DNA of 11,492 bases from Candidatus Thorarchaeota archaeon (GCA_029855925.1 JAGSHP010000172.1:1-11492); one strand, 5' to 3'; counted from the first letter of the stretch, positions 1-7,669 are shown. Notes: a model not told the origin generated them from the letters alone. Made by a program: numbers and translations.

Positions 1-99
1 CGGCAGCTGGGCGACCTGGCAAGACGCAAACTACTGACGGGCTCGTGGAGCCACCAAGAGATGCTTGCAGGTGAGCTCGCAGATGATGACAGTGTCTAA
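1..99 (+). CDS. C-terminal end of an unidentified protein (partial)
   Basis: Frame 1 is open from the window edge and closes at TAA 97-99, giving 32 residues that start RQLGDLARRKLL and end in an acidic tail (ELADDDSV). The segment has mixed charge with an amphipathic, helical look, which fits the end of a real protein better than chance. It is on the same strand as the TYW1 gene and ends about 40 bases before it, so it may be the first visible member of that transcription unit. I do not recognise the family and give no function. Confidence 0.5.
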   Translation, partial: RQLGDLARRKLLTGSWSHQEMLAGELADDDSV

Positions 100-140
100 A
101 GGCTGATAAGAGGAACCACGGCTCGGAGTGTGGACATGAC

Positions 141-1106
141 ATGACTCACAGAATGCCCATTGAACTCAGAAGCAGGCTTGAGAAGCAGGGGTATCACCTG
201 CTGGGCGAGAGGGGGGCATTCAAGGCATGTCAATGGCAGCACAAGAGCCTGACTGAGAACAAGGTCTGTTACAAGCAACGATTCTATGGAATAGAGTCGC
301 ATCGATGCCTCCAAATGACGCCGGTTGTGGACAAGTGCACTCAGCAGTGTAGATTCTGCTGGCGAGTCACTCCTGGGGACATAGGGGTCCGATGGAACCA
401 GCTAACGGTCTCAAGAGAGGAGGTCTTGGGACCATCTGAACTCCTAGATGCCACACTAATGGCCAATCTTCGGTCATTGGGGGGATACAATCCCGATATT
501 CGACCAGAGGTGTCAAGAAAGAAGTACGAGGAGGCGCGAGACCCAAGACATGTCGCGATATCTCTTGCGGGTGAGCCCACGCTCTATCCAATGTTGAGCG
601 AATTCATAGAAGAGGTACATAGGAGGGACATGACTTCCTTTCTCGTCACAAACGGCACACGACCAGATGTCTTGAAAGAACTGACTCCACCGACTCAACT
701 GTATATCACATTGGCTGCCCCAACTGACAAGATCTATACTAGGCTCTGTCATCCAATGCAGAGAGGCCAGTGGGAGAAACTGATGGAGTCAGAAGAGATG
801 CTACAGTCAATCTCCTGTCGAACTGCAAATCGGCTCACAATGGTACAGGGCTACAATATGGAACAGGCACGACAGTATGCAAAGATCATACTCACGGGCG
901 AACCAGATTTCATTGAGGTCAAGGGATACATGCATATTGGGTCTTCAAGGGCAAGGCTTAGCCCAGCAAATTCACCGGCTCATAGAGAAGTCAGAGGATT
1001 TGCAGAGAAGATTGCGGCCCTGACAGGATACTTTCTCCAAGATGAACAAGTTGAAAGCCGAGTAGTGCTCCTGACTCGTGATAAACACTGGAAGAAGATA
1101 AGATAG
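141..1106 (+). CDS. taw1: S-adenosylmethionine-dependent tRNA 4-demethylwyosine synthase (TYW1/Taw1)
   Basis: This radical SAM enzyme condenses m1G37 of tRNA-Phe with a two-carbon unit from pyruvate, forming the tricyclic 4-demethylwyosine (imG-14). The 321 residues match the compact archaeal form, which lacks the flavodoxin domain of eukaryotic TYW1. The radical SAM cluster motif is C66-x3-C70-x2-C73-W. Upstream Cys30, Cys43 and Cys56 sit at 13-residue spacing, as in the archaeal enzyme, where they hold a second 4Fe-4S cluster. K41 and K45 lie beside Cys43, where a pyruvate-binding lysine is expected. SLAGEPTLYP (141-150) is a conserved family segment. The ATG at 141 follows GGAGTG at 125-130; an out-of-frame ATG-ACA-TGA at 136-144 overlaps it. 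The translin gene begins within about 15 bases of the stop. Its upstream partner in the pathway, trm5, is also in this window on the other strand. Confidence 0.93.
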   Translation: MTHRMPIELRSRLEKQGYHLLGERGAFKACQWQHKSLTENKVCYKQRFYGIESHRCLQMTPVVDKCTQQCRFCWRVTPGDIGVRWNQLTVSREEVLGPSELLDATLMANLRSLGGYNPDIRPEVSRKKYEEARDPRHVAISLAGEPTLYPMLSEFIEEVHRRDMTSFLVTNGTRPDVLKELTPPTQLYITLAAPTDKIYTRLCHPMQRGQWEKLMESEEMLQSISCRTANRLTMVQGYNMEQARQYAKIILTGEPDFIEVKGYMHIGSSRARLSPANSPAHREVRGFAEKIAALTGYFLQDEQVESRVVLLTRDKHWKKIR

Positions 1107-1120
1107 AGATGAGGTTCAAG

Positions 1121-1750
1121 ATGAAGCTGGAAGAAATACTGGAAGAGATTCGGGAAGTAATCGAGAAGGATGATGCGATAAGAGAAACGGTTCTTCCCAA
1201 GGCACGTGAGGCAGTTCGAAGGTGCAGCGCGTGTATCAAGGAGTCTCATCGAGGTAACTTTGAGAGTGCGGAGAAGCTATTGCAAGAGGCTCATTCGATT
1301 ATCACAGATGCGTCTGAACAGATTCAGAAGAGCGAATATCTTTCAAGAGCGAGAATCCTAGACACTGCATACCAGGAGCTTGCCGAGGCTGCAAATGTCC
1401 TATCGCTTCTTTCGAGAGGCGAGTTCGCTGAACCACATCAGTTCACAATTCCAACACGGTCCTATCTGACGGGCCTTGCCGATACGATTGGGGAACTGAG
1501 AAGAGCCATCTTGAACCGGATTCGTCTGGACGAGCTGGACACCGCGGAGAAATTACTAGCATGCATGGAGGACATATTCGATGAGCTGCATGGCTTTGAC
1601 TTCCCCAATGCATTGATACCGGACCTTAGAAGAAAATGTGATGTGGGGAGAAGCCTGATTGAGAGAACTCGTGGAGACCTCACAATGGCACTACATCAGA
1701 CGAGACTTGTAAAGGAACTCCGAAGATTTGAGGACAAGCATACGGAGTGA
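1121..1750 (+). CDS. Translin-family RNA-binding protein / archaeal C3PO-like nuclease
   Basis: Translin and TRAX form octameric RNA/ssDNA-binding barrels. TRAX-type subunits are Mg-dependent endoribonucleases, and archaeal members (COG2178) assemble C3PO-like particles. The protein is almost all alpha-helical. Translin signatures visible here are YLTGLADTIGELRR in the middle, EDIFDELHGFDFP, and near the C-terminus DLRRKCDVGRSLIERTRGDL, closely following the LRRKxDVxRSxxERTRGDL signature of translins. Conserved acidic positions in QELAEA and GELRR are candidate metal ligands, but I cannot assign catalysis with certainty. I chose ATG 1121 over ATG 1109 because GAGGT at 1111-1115 gives an ideal Shine-Dalgarno six bases upstream. 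The upstream start would add only MRFK. The gene is packed between taw1 and ribK, overlapping or abutting ribK, so co-transcription is likely. Confidence 0.88.
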   Translation: MKLEEILEEIREVIEKDDAIRETVLPKAREAVRRCSACIKESHRGNFESAEKLLQEAHSIITDASEQIQKSEYLSRARILDTAYQELAEAANVLSLLSRGEFAEPHQFTIPTRSYLTGLADTIGELRRAILNRIRLDELDTAEKLLACMEDIFDELHGFDFPNALIPDLRRKCDVGRSLIERTRGDLTMALHQTRLVKELRRFEDKHTE

Positions 1751-1752
1751 CC

Positions 1753-2445
1753 ATGATGATTTCACCAGAGATGTGGTTTACACTCTTCGCACTGGCAAGG
1801 AAAGGTGCATTTCACAGGGGAAAGGTAATGACTACCCGAGAGCTTGGAGAGATTCTTGGGGTCAGCCAACAGACAGCATCTAGGAGAGTCACAGATTGCG
1901 TCGATAGGGGCTACGTAAACAGAATTCATTCGTCCAGCGGCATGATATTGCGGCTCACGGACCGCGGTAGAGAGGAACTAAGAACCGTATATGAGGCACT
2001 TGAGATAATCTTCACTCTGCATGCAGAGGATATGATAGTGATTGAGGGTACTGTGACTCGAGGATTGGGAGAGGGTGCATACTATGTCGACATATATGCG
2101 GAGAGGTTTGAGAAAGCCCTTGGTTTCCGACCATTTCCAGGAACTCTGAATGTAAAGGTCAATGATGATGAGTCACAGAAGTCCGTCAATGCTATGCGAA
2201 GCAGTCCCCCACTGATTGTGTCGGGGTTTGTGTCTGATGGAAGAACCTTCGGAGACGTCACGTGCTATAGGGTACGATTGAATGATCAGATTGATGCAGC
2301 AGTGATCATAGCCCAAAGAACTCATCACAGCTCTGATATTCTGGAGATAATAGCACCAGTCAACCTGAGAGATGAATTGGGACTGGATGACGGTGCTGAT
2401 GTGACCCTCACCGTGATACCCCTGCATAAAGCTACGACCAGCTAG
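1753..2445 (+). CDS. ribK: CTP-dependent riboflavin kinase with N-terminal winged-helix domain
   Basis: It phosphorylates riboflavin to FMN using CTP, the archaea-specific route to flavin nucleotides. Two domains are visible. Residues about 5-85 are a winged helix (TTRELGEILGVSQQTASRRVTD, then a wing with RLTDRGREEL). Residues about 95-228 are the RibK fold, with GTVTRGLGEGAYYV, YAERFEKALGFRPFPGTLNVKV (the TLN motif binds metal and nucleotide in this family) and a closing IEIIAPVxLRxxLxLxDGxxV-like stretch. The longest reading frame opens at GTG 1747, overlapping the translin stop. ATG 1753 or ATG 1756 is preferred because GGAG sits at 1744-1747. In some archaeal RibK proteins the HTH domain also regulates riboflavin genes, so this could be a dual kinase and regulator; that is inference. 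It ends 42 bases from the convergent pcm stop. Confidence 0.92.
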   Translation: MMISPEMWFTLFALARKGAFHRGKVMTTRELGEILGVSQQTASRRVTDCVDRGYVNRIHSSSGMILRLTDRGREELRTVYEALEIIFTLHAEDMIVIEGTVTRGLGEGAYYVDIYAERFEKALGFRPFPGTLNVKVNDDESQKSVNAMRSSPPLIVSGFVSDGRTFGDVTCYRVRLNDQIDAAVIIAQRTHHSSDILEIIAPVNLRDELGLDDGADVTLTVIPLHKATTS

Positions 2446-2480
2446 AGGCAATCTGAATCTGACCACCAGGGAGATTGAAA

Positions 2481-2498
2481 CCTCCAATCATGTGGAGG
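2481..2498. terminator. Hairpin between convergent ribK and pcm (possible terminator)
   Basis: CCTCCA at 2481-2486 pairs perfectly with TGGAGG at 2493-2498 around a 6-base loop, and overlaps the pcm stop codon. It sits exactly where two genes converge. Neither strand has a long T-run right after the stem, so this is a weak terminator candidate at best. Confidence 0.3.
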
Positions 2499-3183
2499 AA
2501 TAGTTACTGTACTTGCCAGTCAGAGGTACAAAAGCCACTCCGCCCCACCTGTGCCGACGTATGTTTGAGCTCTCGTCCTTTTCGAGAATCATCAATTCCT
2601 GGTACCAACCGGGGGTCCCAACTGGTATGAGCATGATTCCCCCAGGCGAGAGCTGCTCAATCAAGGGTGGAGGAACATCTGGTGCCGCTGCGGTGACAAG
2701 TATTCTATCAAAGGGCGCCTCTTCAGGAATCCCAAAGCCACCATCGCCTCGAATGACACTGACTCTATCCAAGTATCCGGCACGTCTAAGATTCTCTCGT
2801 GCAAAATTCACGAGGGCACCTACAATCTCGACTGTATAGACATGTCCTGGGGTGGTGGAGCCCTCGGGTGCTATGATCTCAGCACAGAGAGCTGCATGAT
2901 AACCTGAGCCCGAGCCCACCTCAAGAATGCGATGCCCCTCAGTCAACTTGAGCTGTTCGCACATAATTGCACACATGTGAGGTGCTGAGATCGTCTGACC
3001 ATTCATAATTGGCAGTGGTGTATCACGATAAGCCTCATGTCGAAACTGTGTGAGTACGAACTCTTCTCGGGGGACGAGGCGAAACGCACGTTCCACGCTG
3101 GGGCTTCGGATATAGCCCATTTTCTTCAGACGGGTAATGAGTCGCTCTCGTTCATGCTCTAATGATCGATCACGCATGACCAT
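2488..3183 (-). CDS. pcm: Protein-L-isoaspartate O-methyltransferase
   Basis: This SAM-dependent enzyme methylates L-isoaspartyl residues to start repair of age-damaged proteins in the cytoplasm. Family motifs appear in order: VPREEFV at about 37-43, the substrate-loop segment QTISAPHMCAIM at 63-74, SAM motif I ILEVGSGSGYHAA at 86-98, an acidic post-I strand (VYTVEI), GDGG at about 127, ILVTAAAPDVPPPL at 151-164, PGGIMLIPVG at 170-179, and C-terminal VAFVPLTG at 216-223. The length of 231 residues is typical. ATG 3183 is preceded by AAGGT with 6-base spacing. The in-frame ATG at 3177 (M3) is the only close alternative. It is divergent from the DUF371 gene. Confidence 0.94.
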   Translation of the reverse strand: MVMRDRSLEHERERLITRLKKMGYIRSPSVERAFRLVPREEFVLTQFRHEAYRDTPLPIMNGQTISAPHMCAIMCEQLKLTEGHRILEVGSGSGYHAALCAEIIAPEGSTTPGHVYTVEIVGALVNFARENLRRAGYLDRVSVIRGDGGFGIPEEAPFDRILVTAAAPDVPPPLIEQLSPGGIMLIPVGTPGWYQELMILEKDESSNIRRHRWGGVAFVPLTGKYSNYSST

Positions 3184-3236
3184 CGGCTTACCTTAGCATA
3201 GAGATTGATAAAAGCATTGAGTGTCGAGGTAGTGTC
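3184..3236. promoter_or_regulatory. Divergent promoter region between pcm and the DUF371 gene
   Basis: This 53-base spacer contains an AT-rich core (TTGATAAAAG around 3206-3215) that could serve as a TATA element in either direction. Each flank carries a clear Shine-Dalgarno: GAGGT 3226-3230 for the + gene and AAGGT (minus strand) for pcm. Exact transcription starts cannot be read from sequence alone. Confidence 0.4.
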
Positions 3237-3662
3237 ATGCAAAGAGTAGTAGAGTTTCAGGCCAGAGGACACGAGAACATTCGTGGGACACACAGGACAA
3301 CAATTGAGATCACTCGTGAGGACTCTTTGACCACCCGAGGGGACTGCATCATTGGAGTTGGTGCAACACTCGCCCTGAGCGACCTTTCAGAAGAGGTGAG
3401 AGCACTGGCACGAGATCCCGAAACGATGATTACGCTCTCACTCAGAGTAGACGAGATGACTGAGAACATTGTGGGTCACGGCAGCGAGGGGCTTGTGTAT
3501 ACCGATCCCACATGCATGGTCGCACGCAAGAGCAGCTATACCTGTGGGCGAACATTGATGGTCGGAGCGGATCGCGCGGCAGTTGACTTGGAGAGGGACT
3601 TCATTGCCGCTCTGAGAGATCCCAATACCATTCTGAGTTGCAGAATTCTGTTCAATCAATGA
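3237..3662 (+). CDS. DUF371 family protein, archaeal, function unknown
   Basis: The 141-residue protein matches the small archaeal DUF371 family (COG2090-type). It starts VVEFQARGHENIRGTHRTTIEIT, followed by LTTRGDCIIGVGATLAL and a later segment around VVARKSSYTCGRTLMV-like residues; the family hallmarks are GHxNIxxxHxTTxEITxxxxLTxRGDCIIGV. There is no signal peptide or membrane segment, so it is probably cytosolic. No biochemical function is known to me. The ATG has GAGGT at 6-base spacing. The 3' end overlaps the trm5 stop by 11 bases in convergent orientation. Confidence 0.85.
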   Translation: MQRVVEFQARGHENIRGTHRTTIEITREDSLTTRGDCIIGVGATLALSDLSEEVRALARDPETMITLSLRVDEMTENIVGHGSEGLVYTDPTCMVARKSSYTCGRTLMVGADRAAVDLERDFIAALRDPNTILSCRILFNQ

Positions 3663-4710
3663 TTATGTCAATAACCATTTGATACTCGTACGGGGCACTA
3701 TCACGGACTCGACGAATCGTACCAATCCGCTGAATCGAACGCCCTGTCCTTGTGACAAGGTCTGTCACCTTACCTTGAAGGACCTCTTCAGGACTGGGCC
3801 CTGCAACAAAATCGTAGTAGTGTATCACACCACCGGACCTTACTGCAAGGCAGGCCTCAGGCATAAACTCTGATGACCCTGAAGGGTGATTCATTATTAC
3901 GTGGTCGAATGACTGAGGGGTCTGTGTACGCACATATTCTCGTGCATCTGAAACCACTGGTTCAATCGTGCCAACCAGGCGGTTTAGGGTCATGCTCTTT
4001 TTCAACAGAGCTATGGCATCTGGGTTGATGTCGACCGCAACTATGTGGGCCTTCTTAGTCTTTGCAATGTGAAGGGCGAATGGCCCCACACCAGTGAACA
4101 TGTCAAGTACGACGTTGCCGTCTTTGACTGACTTGGCGAGACGATGGTGTTCCTCTAGCAATCTGGGGCTGAAATACGCCTTTGCGAGATCCACTGCGAT
4201 TCTGCAACCATATTCGATGTGAATTGTGTCGGTCTTTGGAAGCCCCGAGAGAAGCTCGTACTGACGTGTACGCTTCGTTCCCGTGATGGCCCCATGCTTT
4301 GCGAGCACTGTGACGAAGTTTGGATGTATCTTATGAAATGCGCGTCCAATCTCGTACTTGTGTGCCTCAAGCTCCCGAGGGATCTCAAGGATTGCAATGT
4401 CACCGACCAAGTCATATGCACGGGGAAGAAGCGCAATCTCTTCTGGTGACAATACGCCCTCAAGTGCTTCTGCCAACGTACGAGGCCCGGTTCTGATGAG
4501 GTCAAACTCGTGTGTTTCGACGCCAACCTCAATGCCAAGAAGCGTCTGCATCTCTCTTTTGGAACACTCTCGCGTAAGGGGAATGATGAGAGAGTCGCCG
4601 TCAGCCTGTATCTTATAGTCTATATCAAGTAGTCCGGCATTGAGAAGATGCTTGCGAACCCTTTCTCCATCGCGAACTGAAACACGTACACAGGGCCTTG
4701 TTATTGACAT
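3652..4710 (-). CDS. trm5: tRNA (guanine37-N1)-methyltransferase Trm5
   Basis: It methylates G37 of tRNAs to m1G37, which prevents frameshifting and in tRNA-Phe supplies the substrate for TYW1. The 352 residues include an N-terminal D1-type domain (about 5-70), LVGDIAILEIP at 101-111, FSPRLLEEH at 180-188, SAM motif I VLDMFTGVGPFAL at 201-213, AVDINPDA at 225-232 and the catalytic-loop motif NHPS at 264-267. R147, R183 and E187 fall at the positions of the catalytic Arg/Arg/Glu set of M. jannaschii Trm5, shifted by about two residues. The second residue of the N-x-P motif is His, where Leu or Pro is common. It is probably the last gene of the glyA run, 50 bases after the nucleotidyltransferase. 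I see no strong Shine-Dalgarno before ATG 4710. Whether it also makes isowyosine, as Taw22 does, cannot be told here. Confidence 0.92.
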   Translation of the reverse strand: MSITRPCVRVSVRDGERVRKHLLNAGLLDIDYKIQADGDSLIIPLTRECSKREMQTLLGIEVGVETHEFDLIRTGPRTLAEALEGVLSPEEIALLPRAYDLVGDIAILEIPRELEAHKYEIGRAFHKIHPNFVTVLAKHGAITGTKRTRQYELLSGLPKTDTIHIEYGCRIAVDLAKAYFSPRLLEEHHRLAKSVKDGNVVLDMFTGVGPFALHIAKTKKAHIVAVDINPDAIALLKKSMTLNRLVGTIEPVVSDAREYVRTQTPQSFDHVIMNHPSGSSEFMPEACLAVRSGGVIHYYDFVAGPSPEEVLQGKVTDLVTRTGRSIQRIGTIRRVRDSAPYEYQMVIDIIID

Positions 4711-4760
4711 TGTAATTTCAATTGTGGACGCACTCTATGACTGTTGCGATTTGGTACAAA

Positions 4761-5807
4761 CTATCTCAATCGCACGTACTCTCGTCCAGCCCCTCTCTGA
4801 GTTCCCACCATTATCTGATACTCGCAAAAGTCGGGGTCATCTGGGCGGGTGATTTGCTGAAGAGAACCGGTGACTTCTATCTCATCACCATTGCGAATCA
4901 GAGCTCGGAAGATTCCATCATAGATCATTACGCGGGTCACGTTGTTGCCGCCAATCTCGGGGACTGGGTCGGACTTGCCTCCCAATAATGATGGGACAAA
5001 TAGACCATAGGAGTCATCATCAACCAAGAACCTGATTGTCACAGGCTCGCTCGAGATGGTGGAATAGGACTCGGAACCATAGAGGATAGGGGCTTCATCA
5101 GGAAGCAGAACGGGGGTGGGGGTGACTCTGAAGCGGTCGTAACATAGGGCATTTCGCCTTCCAAATAGTCTGCAGATCTCCTTAGACTCTAGCATGGGAA
5201 TGCGTGAGTGCAGACGAGCCAAGGAGTGCGACCAATCCGACCTTGTACATAGTCGAAGTTTGGGGTGTTCATTCAATGCCTCGAACTCATTCTGGAGCAG
5301 CCAGGCATTACTGAAACCGTACACATTGAGGTTCACATCCGAGAATTGGGGACTGTGCGCACGCCATGCGATGCTCCCAGTTATTCCCAGATATCGCATG
5401 TTGATTCCAACATAGTCGTGTAGAGCCTCGGCAATCATCTGAGCAGTTGCCTCAAGTGAATCAAACGGACCATCATTCAAGATCTCTCTCAGTCGTTGTT
5501 CAGGAGAATAGTAGACGGAGATGTCCTTCTTGGGGACCTCAGGTAGTACTGCCCCAAGATGCGGATCATCAATCAAGTATCCCTCTGGGAGACTGCCCAA
5601 GTTCTGGCTGATTGAGGTGATCCTGCCTGTGAACACGCGTCTGTAATGGACGCCTCGAGAGACCCACTTGCCATTCGGGTCGGGAACGTACTTGAGATAA
5701 CAGATGACACGCTCAACTGGTTGGATATGCCCAATGGTCACAAAGACCCGATGTTCCTGATCTTGAATTATGTCACGATCACGTAATCGCAATGGTATGC
5801 CAGTCAA
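4761..5807 (-). CDS. Predicted archaeal nucleotidyltransferase-fold protein (COG1665-like)
   Basis: This 348-residue protein has a central segment LGITGSIAWRAHSPQFSDVN (140-159) followed by LNVYGF. It resembles the GS-x(n)-SDxDLxVYG signature of the nucleotidyltransferase superfamily. The second carboxylate of the usual D-x-D is Asn here (D157-V-N159), which could weaken or abolish metal catalysis. Residues 1-100 are beta-rich, and the C-terminus (about 285-348) also looks beta-rich, possibly OB-fold-like (GDEIEVTGSLQQI); both are impressions. Substrate and pathway are unknown. The only in-frame start I find is TTG 5807. GGGAGG lies at 5820-5825, 12 bases away, which is somewhat long. It follows mazG by 30 bases and precedes trm5 by 50, suggesting one transcript. 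Confidence 0.6.
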   Translation of the reverse strand: MTGIPLRLRDRDIIQDQEHRVFVTIGHIQPVERVICYLKYVPDPNGKWVSRGVHYRRVFTGRITSISQNLGSLPEGYLIDDPHLGAVLPEVPKKDISVYYSPEQRLREILNDGPFDSLEATAQMIAEALHDYVGINMRYLGITGSIAWRAHSPQFSDVNLNVYGFSNAWLLQNEFEALNEHPKLRLCTRSDWSHSLARLHSRIPMLESKEICRLFGRRNALCYDRFRVTPTPVLLPDEAPILYGSESYSTISSEPVTIRFLVDDDSYGLFVPSLLGGKSDPVPEIGGNNVTRVMIYDGIFRALIRNGDEIEVTGSLQQITRPDDPDFCEYQIMVGTQRGAGREYVRLR

Positions 5808-5837
5808 TACAAAACTGAGCCTCCCTCATGTGACTAA

Positions 5838-6134
5838 CTACGGTGTATCATCACAGACGCAAGGGGACTTTCCACACCGAGAACAGACATTATCATATTT
5901 TGAGATCAGTGCTGAGCCAAGGTCGACATCAAGAAGATTTGCCAGCGAACAGAGCCAAGCAAAGACATCTGCAACCTCACTGACAATCTCATCGTGGGAG
6001 GCGTTGATCATTATGGCATCGCTCAATTCGGCGAGCTCTTGGAACGTCCTGAGCACCGTGCGATCAATTCCCCGTGACCTGTCGCGGTCGTAATAGATGC
6101 GTTTCATCATCTCTTGGGCTTCCTTGATCTCCAT
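5838..6134 (-). CDS. MazG-like nucleotide pyrophosphohydrolase with Cys-rich tail
   Basis: The 98-residue protein fits the small all-alpha MazG/NTP-PPase fold, which hydrolyses (often non-canonical) NTPs to NMP and pyrophosphate. The metal-binding helices appear as FQELAELSDAI (ExxE type) and EIVSEVADVFAWL (ExxxD type). The C-terminus ends in NVCSRCGKSPCVCDDTP, four cysteines as CxxC...CxC, consistent with a small zinc knuckle. ATG 6134 is chosen because GGAGG lies 7 bases upstream; a GTG at 6161 would add nine residues without a better ribosome site. It lies 47 bases after glyA on the same strand. The nucleotide substrate is unknown. Confidence 0.8.
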   Translation of the reverse strand: MEIKEAQEMMKRIYYDRDRSRGIDRTVLRTFQELAELSDAIMINASHDEIVSEVADVFAWLCSLANLLDVDLGSALISKYDNVCSRCGKSPCVCDDTP

Positions 6135-6181
6135 GAGGGTGCCTCCATAGGTATGGGGCACTCGTAGTGCCCCAACTTGTA

Positions 6182-7504
6182 TTAGAGAAATCTGAGGTGC
6201 TTGTAGGCAGGGGTCTCGGTGTCATAGGCATAATGCACTTGCTGATAGTCCTTCCTGAAGTCTGCAACATCTGCAGCGACCTTCTCCACAGACTCACCCT
6301 TCATGACCACACGTGTCATGAACTCAGCAATTGCATCCATCTCCGACTCCTTCATTCCAAGACGCGTCATCTCGCTCACACCAAGACGTATTCCGCCAGG
6401 TGCCAGATAGTCGCGACCGCGCTTCTTGTCCCAGGGGAGCAGGTTTCGATTGATGATTATGTTTGCCTTCTCAAGCTCCTCCTCAACGCGGCAACCGTCC
6501 TTTAGTGGCGTCTCAGATACGTCAACAAGAATCTGATGGGATCGTGTGAAGCCCTTGTCCTCGGCAATAACATGCCAGCCACGTTCGTGCAAGGCCTGAC
6601 CCAGTGCAGGAGCATTCTTGAGAATCTGTGAGATATAGGCATCTCCAAACTCAATCATCTCGGCAAGGGTCACTGCCAGACCAGCCACATTGTGAAGATG
6701 ATGATTGCTCAGAAGCCCTGGAAATGCAGCCCGTTTGATTGCGTCTGCGTATTCTTCCTTCGATAGAACAATCCCGTGTTGAGGACCAGGCATGGTCTTG
6801 TGCGTACTTGCCGTCATGACCTCTGCACCCTCTCGCAAGGGGTCCTGAAACTTGTTGGCTGCAATAAGACCTGAAACGTGAGCTGAGTCATAGCCAATGT
6901 GCATTCCATATTCATCAGCAACCTCACGGAACTCCTTCACAGGGTGTGGAAATAGAAACACACTGCCACCAAAGAGCAGGAACTTGACCTCTTTGCCATC
7001 ATTGAAGAGGGAACGGATCCTCTTGATACTTGCATCAACATCGATATTGAATGCCTCTTCGTCGAACACGTAGTTCTGGACCTTGTGGCCTCTGACCGCA
7101 CCTGCAGTGCCTCCAAGAGTCCCTCGCGCATGAGAGATGTGACCGCCATGGGCAATGGAGAGAGCCATCATTCTCTCTGTTGGTTTCATGAATGCTGTAT
7201 ACATAATGAGATTTGCAACAACACCGGAAACGGGGCGCACATCCGCAAACTCTGCTCGAAAGAGCTTCTTTGCAAGGTCCATGCAGATGAACTCAACCTC
7301 GTCTATGTACTTACAACCAGCGTACACCCGTTCACCGGGCCAACCCTCGGCATATCGCTCACGAAAGTCCGACACGATTGCGGAACGGACGGCGGGGGAC
7401 GAGATGTTCTCGGATGCGATGAGATTGATCGTCTTGTGCATCCAGTCATCATGTTGTTCAAGAAGCCCAAACACTTTGTCATACAGTTCTTTATGATCGC
7501 TCAC
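6182..7504 (-). CDS. glyA: Serine hydroxymethyltransferase
   Basis: This PLP enzyme interconverts serine and glycine while loading one-carbon units onto a folate or pterin carrier. The 440 residues are full length. Key positions are LIASEN at 28-33, YAEGWPGERVYAG at 51-63, AHGGHISHA at 118-126, YDSAHVSGL at 205-213 (D206 for the pyridine nitrogen), TASTHKTMPGPQHG with the Schiff-base K236, and GGIRLG near the C-terminus for substrate carboxylate binding. The start is GTG 7504: an in-frame TGA lies at 7508-7510 and GGGAG sits a short distance upstream. It is the likely first gene of a minus-strand run with mazG, the nucleotidyltransferase and trm5. Whether the carrier is tetrahydrofolate or a methanopterin cannot be read from the sequence. 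Confidence 0.96.
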   Translation of the reverse strand: MSDHKELYDKVFGLLEQHDDWMHKTINLIASENISSPAVRSAIVSDFRERYAEGWPGERVYAGCKYIDEVEFICMDLAKKLFRAEFADVRPVSGVVANLIMYTAFMKPTERMMALSIAHGGHISHARGTLGGTAGAVRGHKVQNYVFDEEAFNIDVDASIKRIRSLFNDGKEVKFLLFGGSVFLFPHPVKEFREVADEYGMHIGYDSAHVSGLIAANKFQDPLREGAEVMTASTHKTMPGPQHGIVLSKEEYADAIKRAAFPGLLSNHHLHNVAGLAVTLAEMIEFGDAYISQILKNAPALGQALHERGWHVIAEDKGFTRSHQILVDVSETPLKDGCRVEEELEKANIIINRNLLPWDKKRGRDYLAPGGIRLGVSEMTRLGMKESEMDAIAEFMTRVVMKGESVEKVAADVADFRKDYQQVHYAYDTETPAYKHLRFL

Positions 7505-7570
7505 ATTTCACACTCCCATTCTCTGGGATTTTGACGGTTTCGCAATGCCCATTTTGGTTATATGAGTTAC
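7505..7570 (-). promoter_or_regulatory. Promoter and leader of the glyA run
   Basis: On the minus strand CTCATATAACC (7556-7566) is a good archaeal TATA-like box about 50 bases ahead of the glyA GTG. Transcription would then begin around 7530. The leader holds a 5-bp hairpin (7514-7518 with 7524-7528) that includes part of the Shine-Dalgarno GGGAG. The remainder of the spacer, 7571-7650, shows no gene. Confidence 0.45.
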
Positions 7571-7658
7571 GTCATGTTTCCAATGGCACTGAAAACTGAG
7601 AGGAAATGCCATCTCTGAGAGGCACAGTACACTGACACAATTGCGCAACACCAAAATC

Positions 7659-7669
7659 ATTATATTGTT
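7659..7669 (+). promoter_or_regulatory. TATA-like box upstream of tRNA-Lys
   Basis: CATTATATTGT lies about 50 bases upstream of the mature tRNA 5' end, consistent with an archaeal TATA element giving a short 5' leader removed by RNase P. This is a weak call based on composition and position only. Confidence 0.35.

Noticed and set aside
2513..2839. 108-codon + strand open frame
   Set aside because: It lies wholly antisense to the well-supported pcm gene and has no family motif.
7085..7534. 149-codon + strand open frame
   Set aside because: It is antisense to glyA, whose motifs are complete; its length is due to codon bias of the opposite strand.
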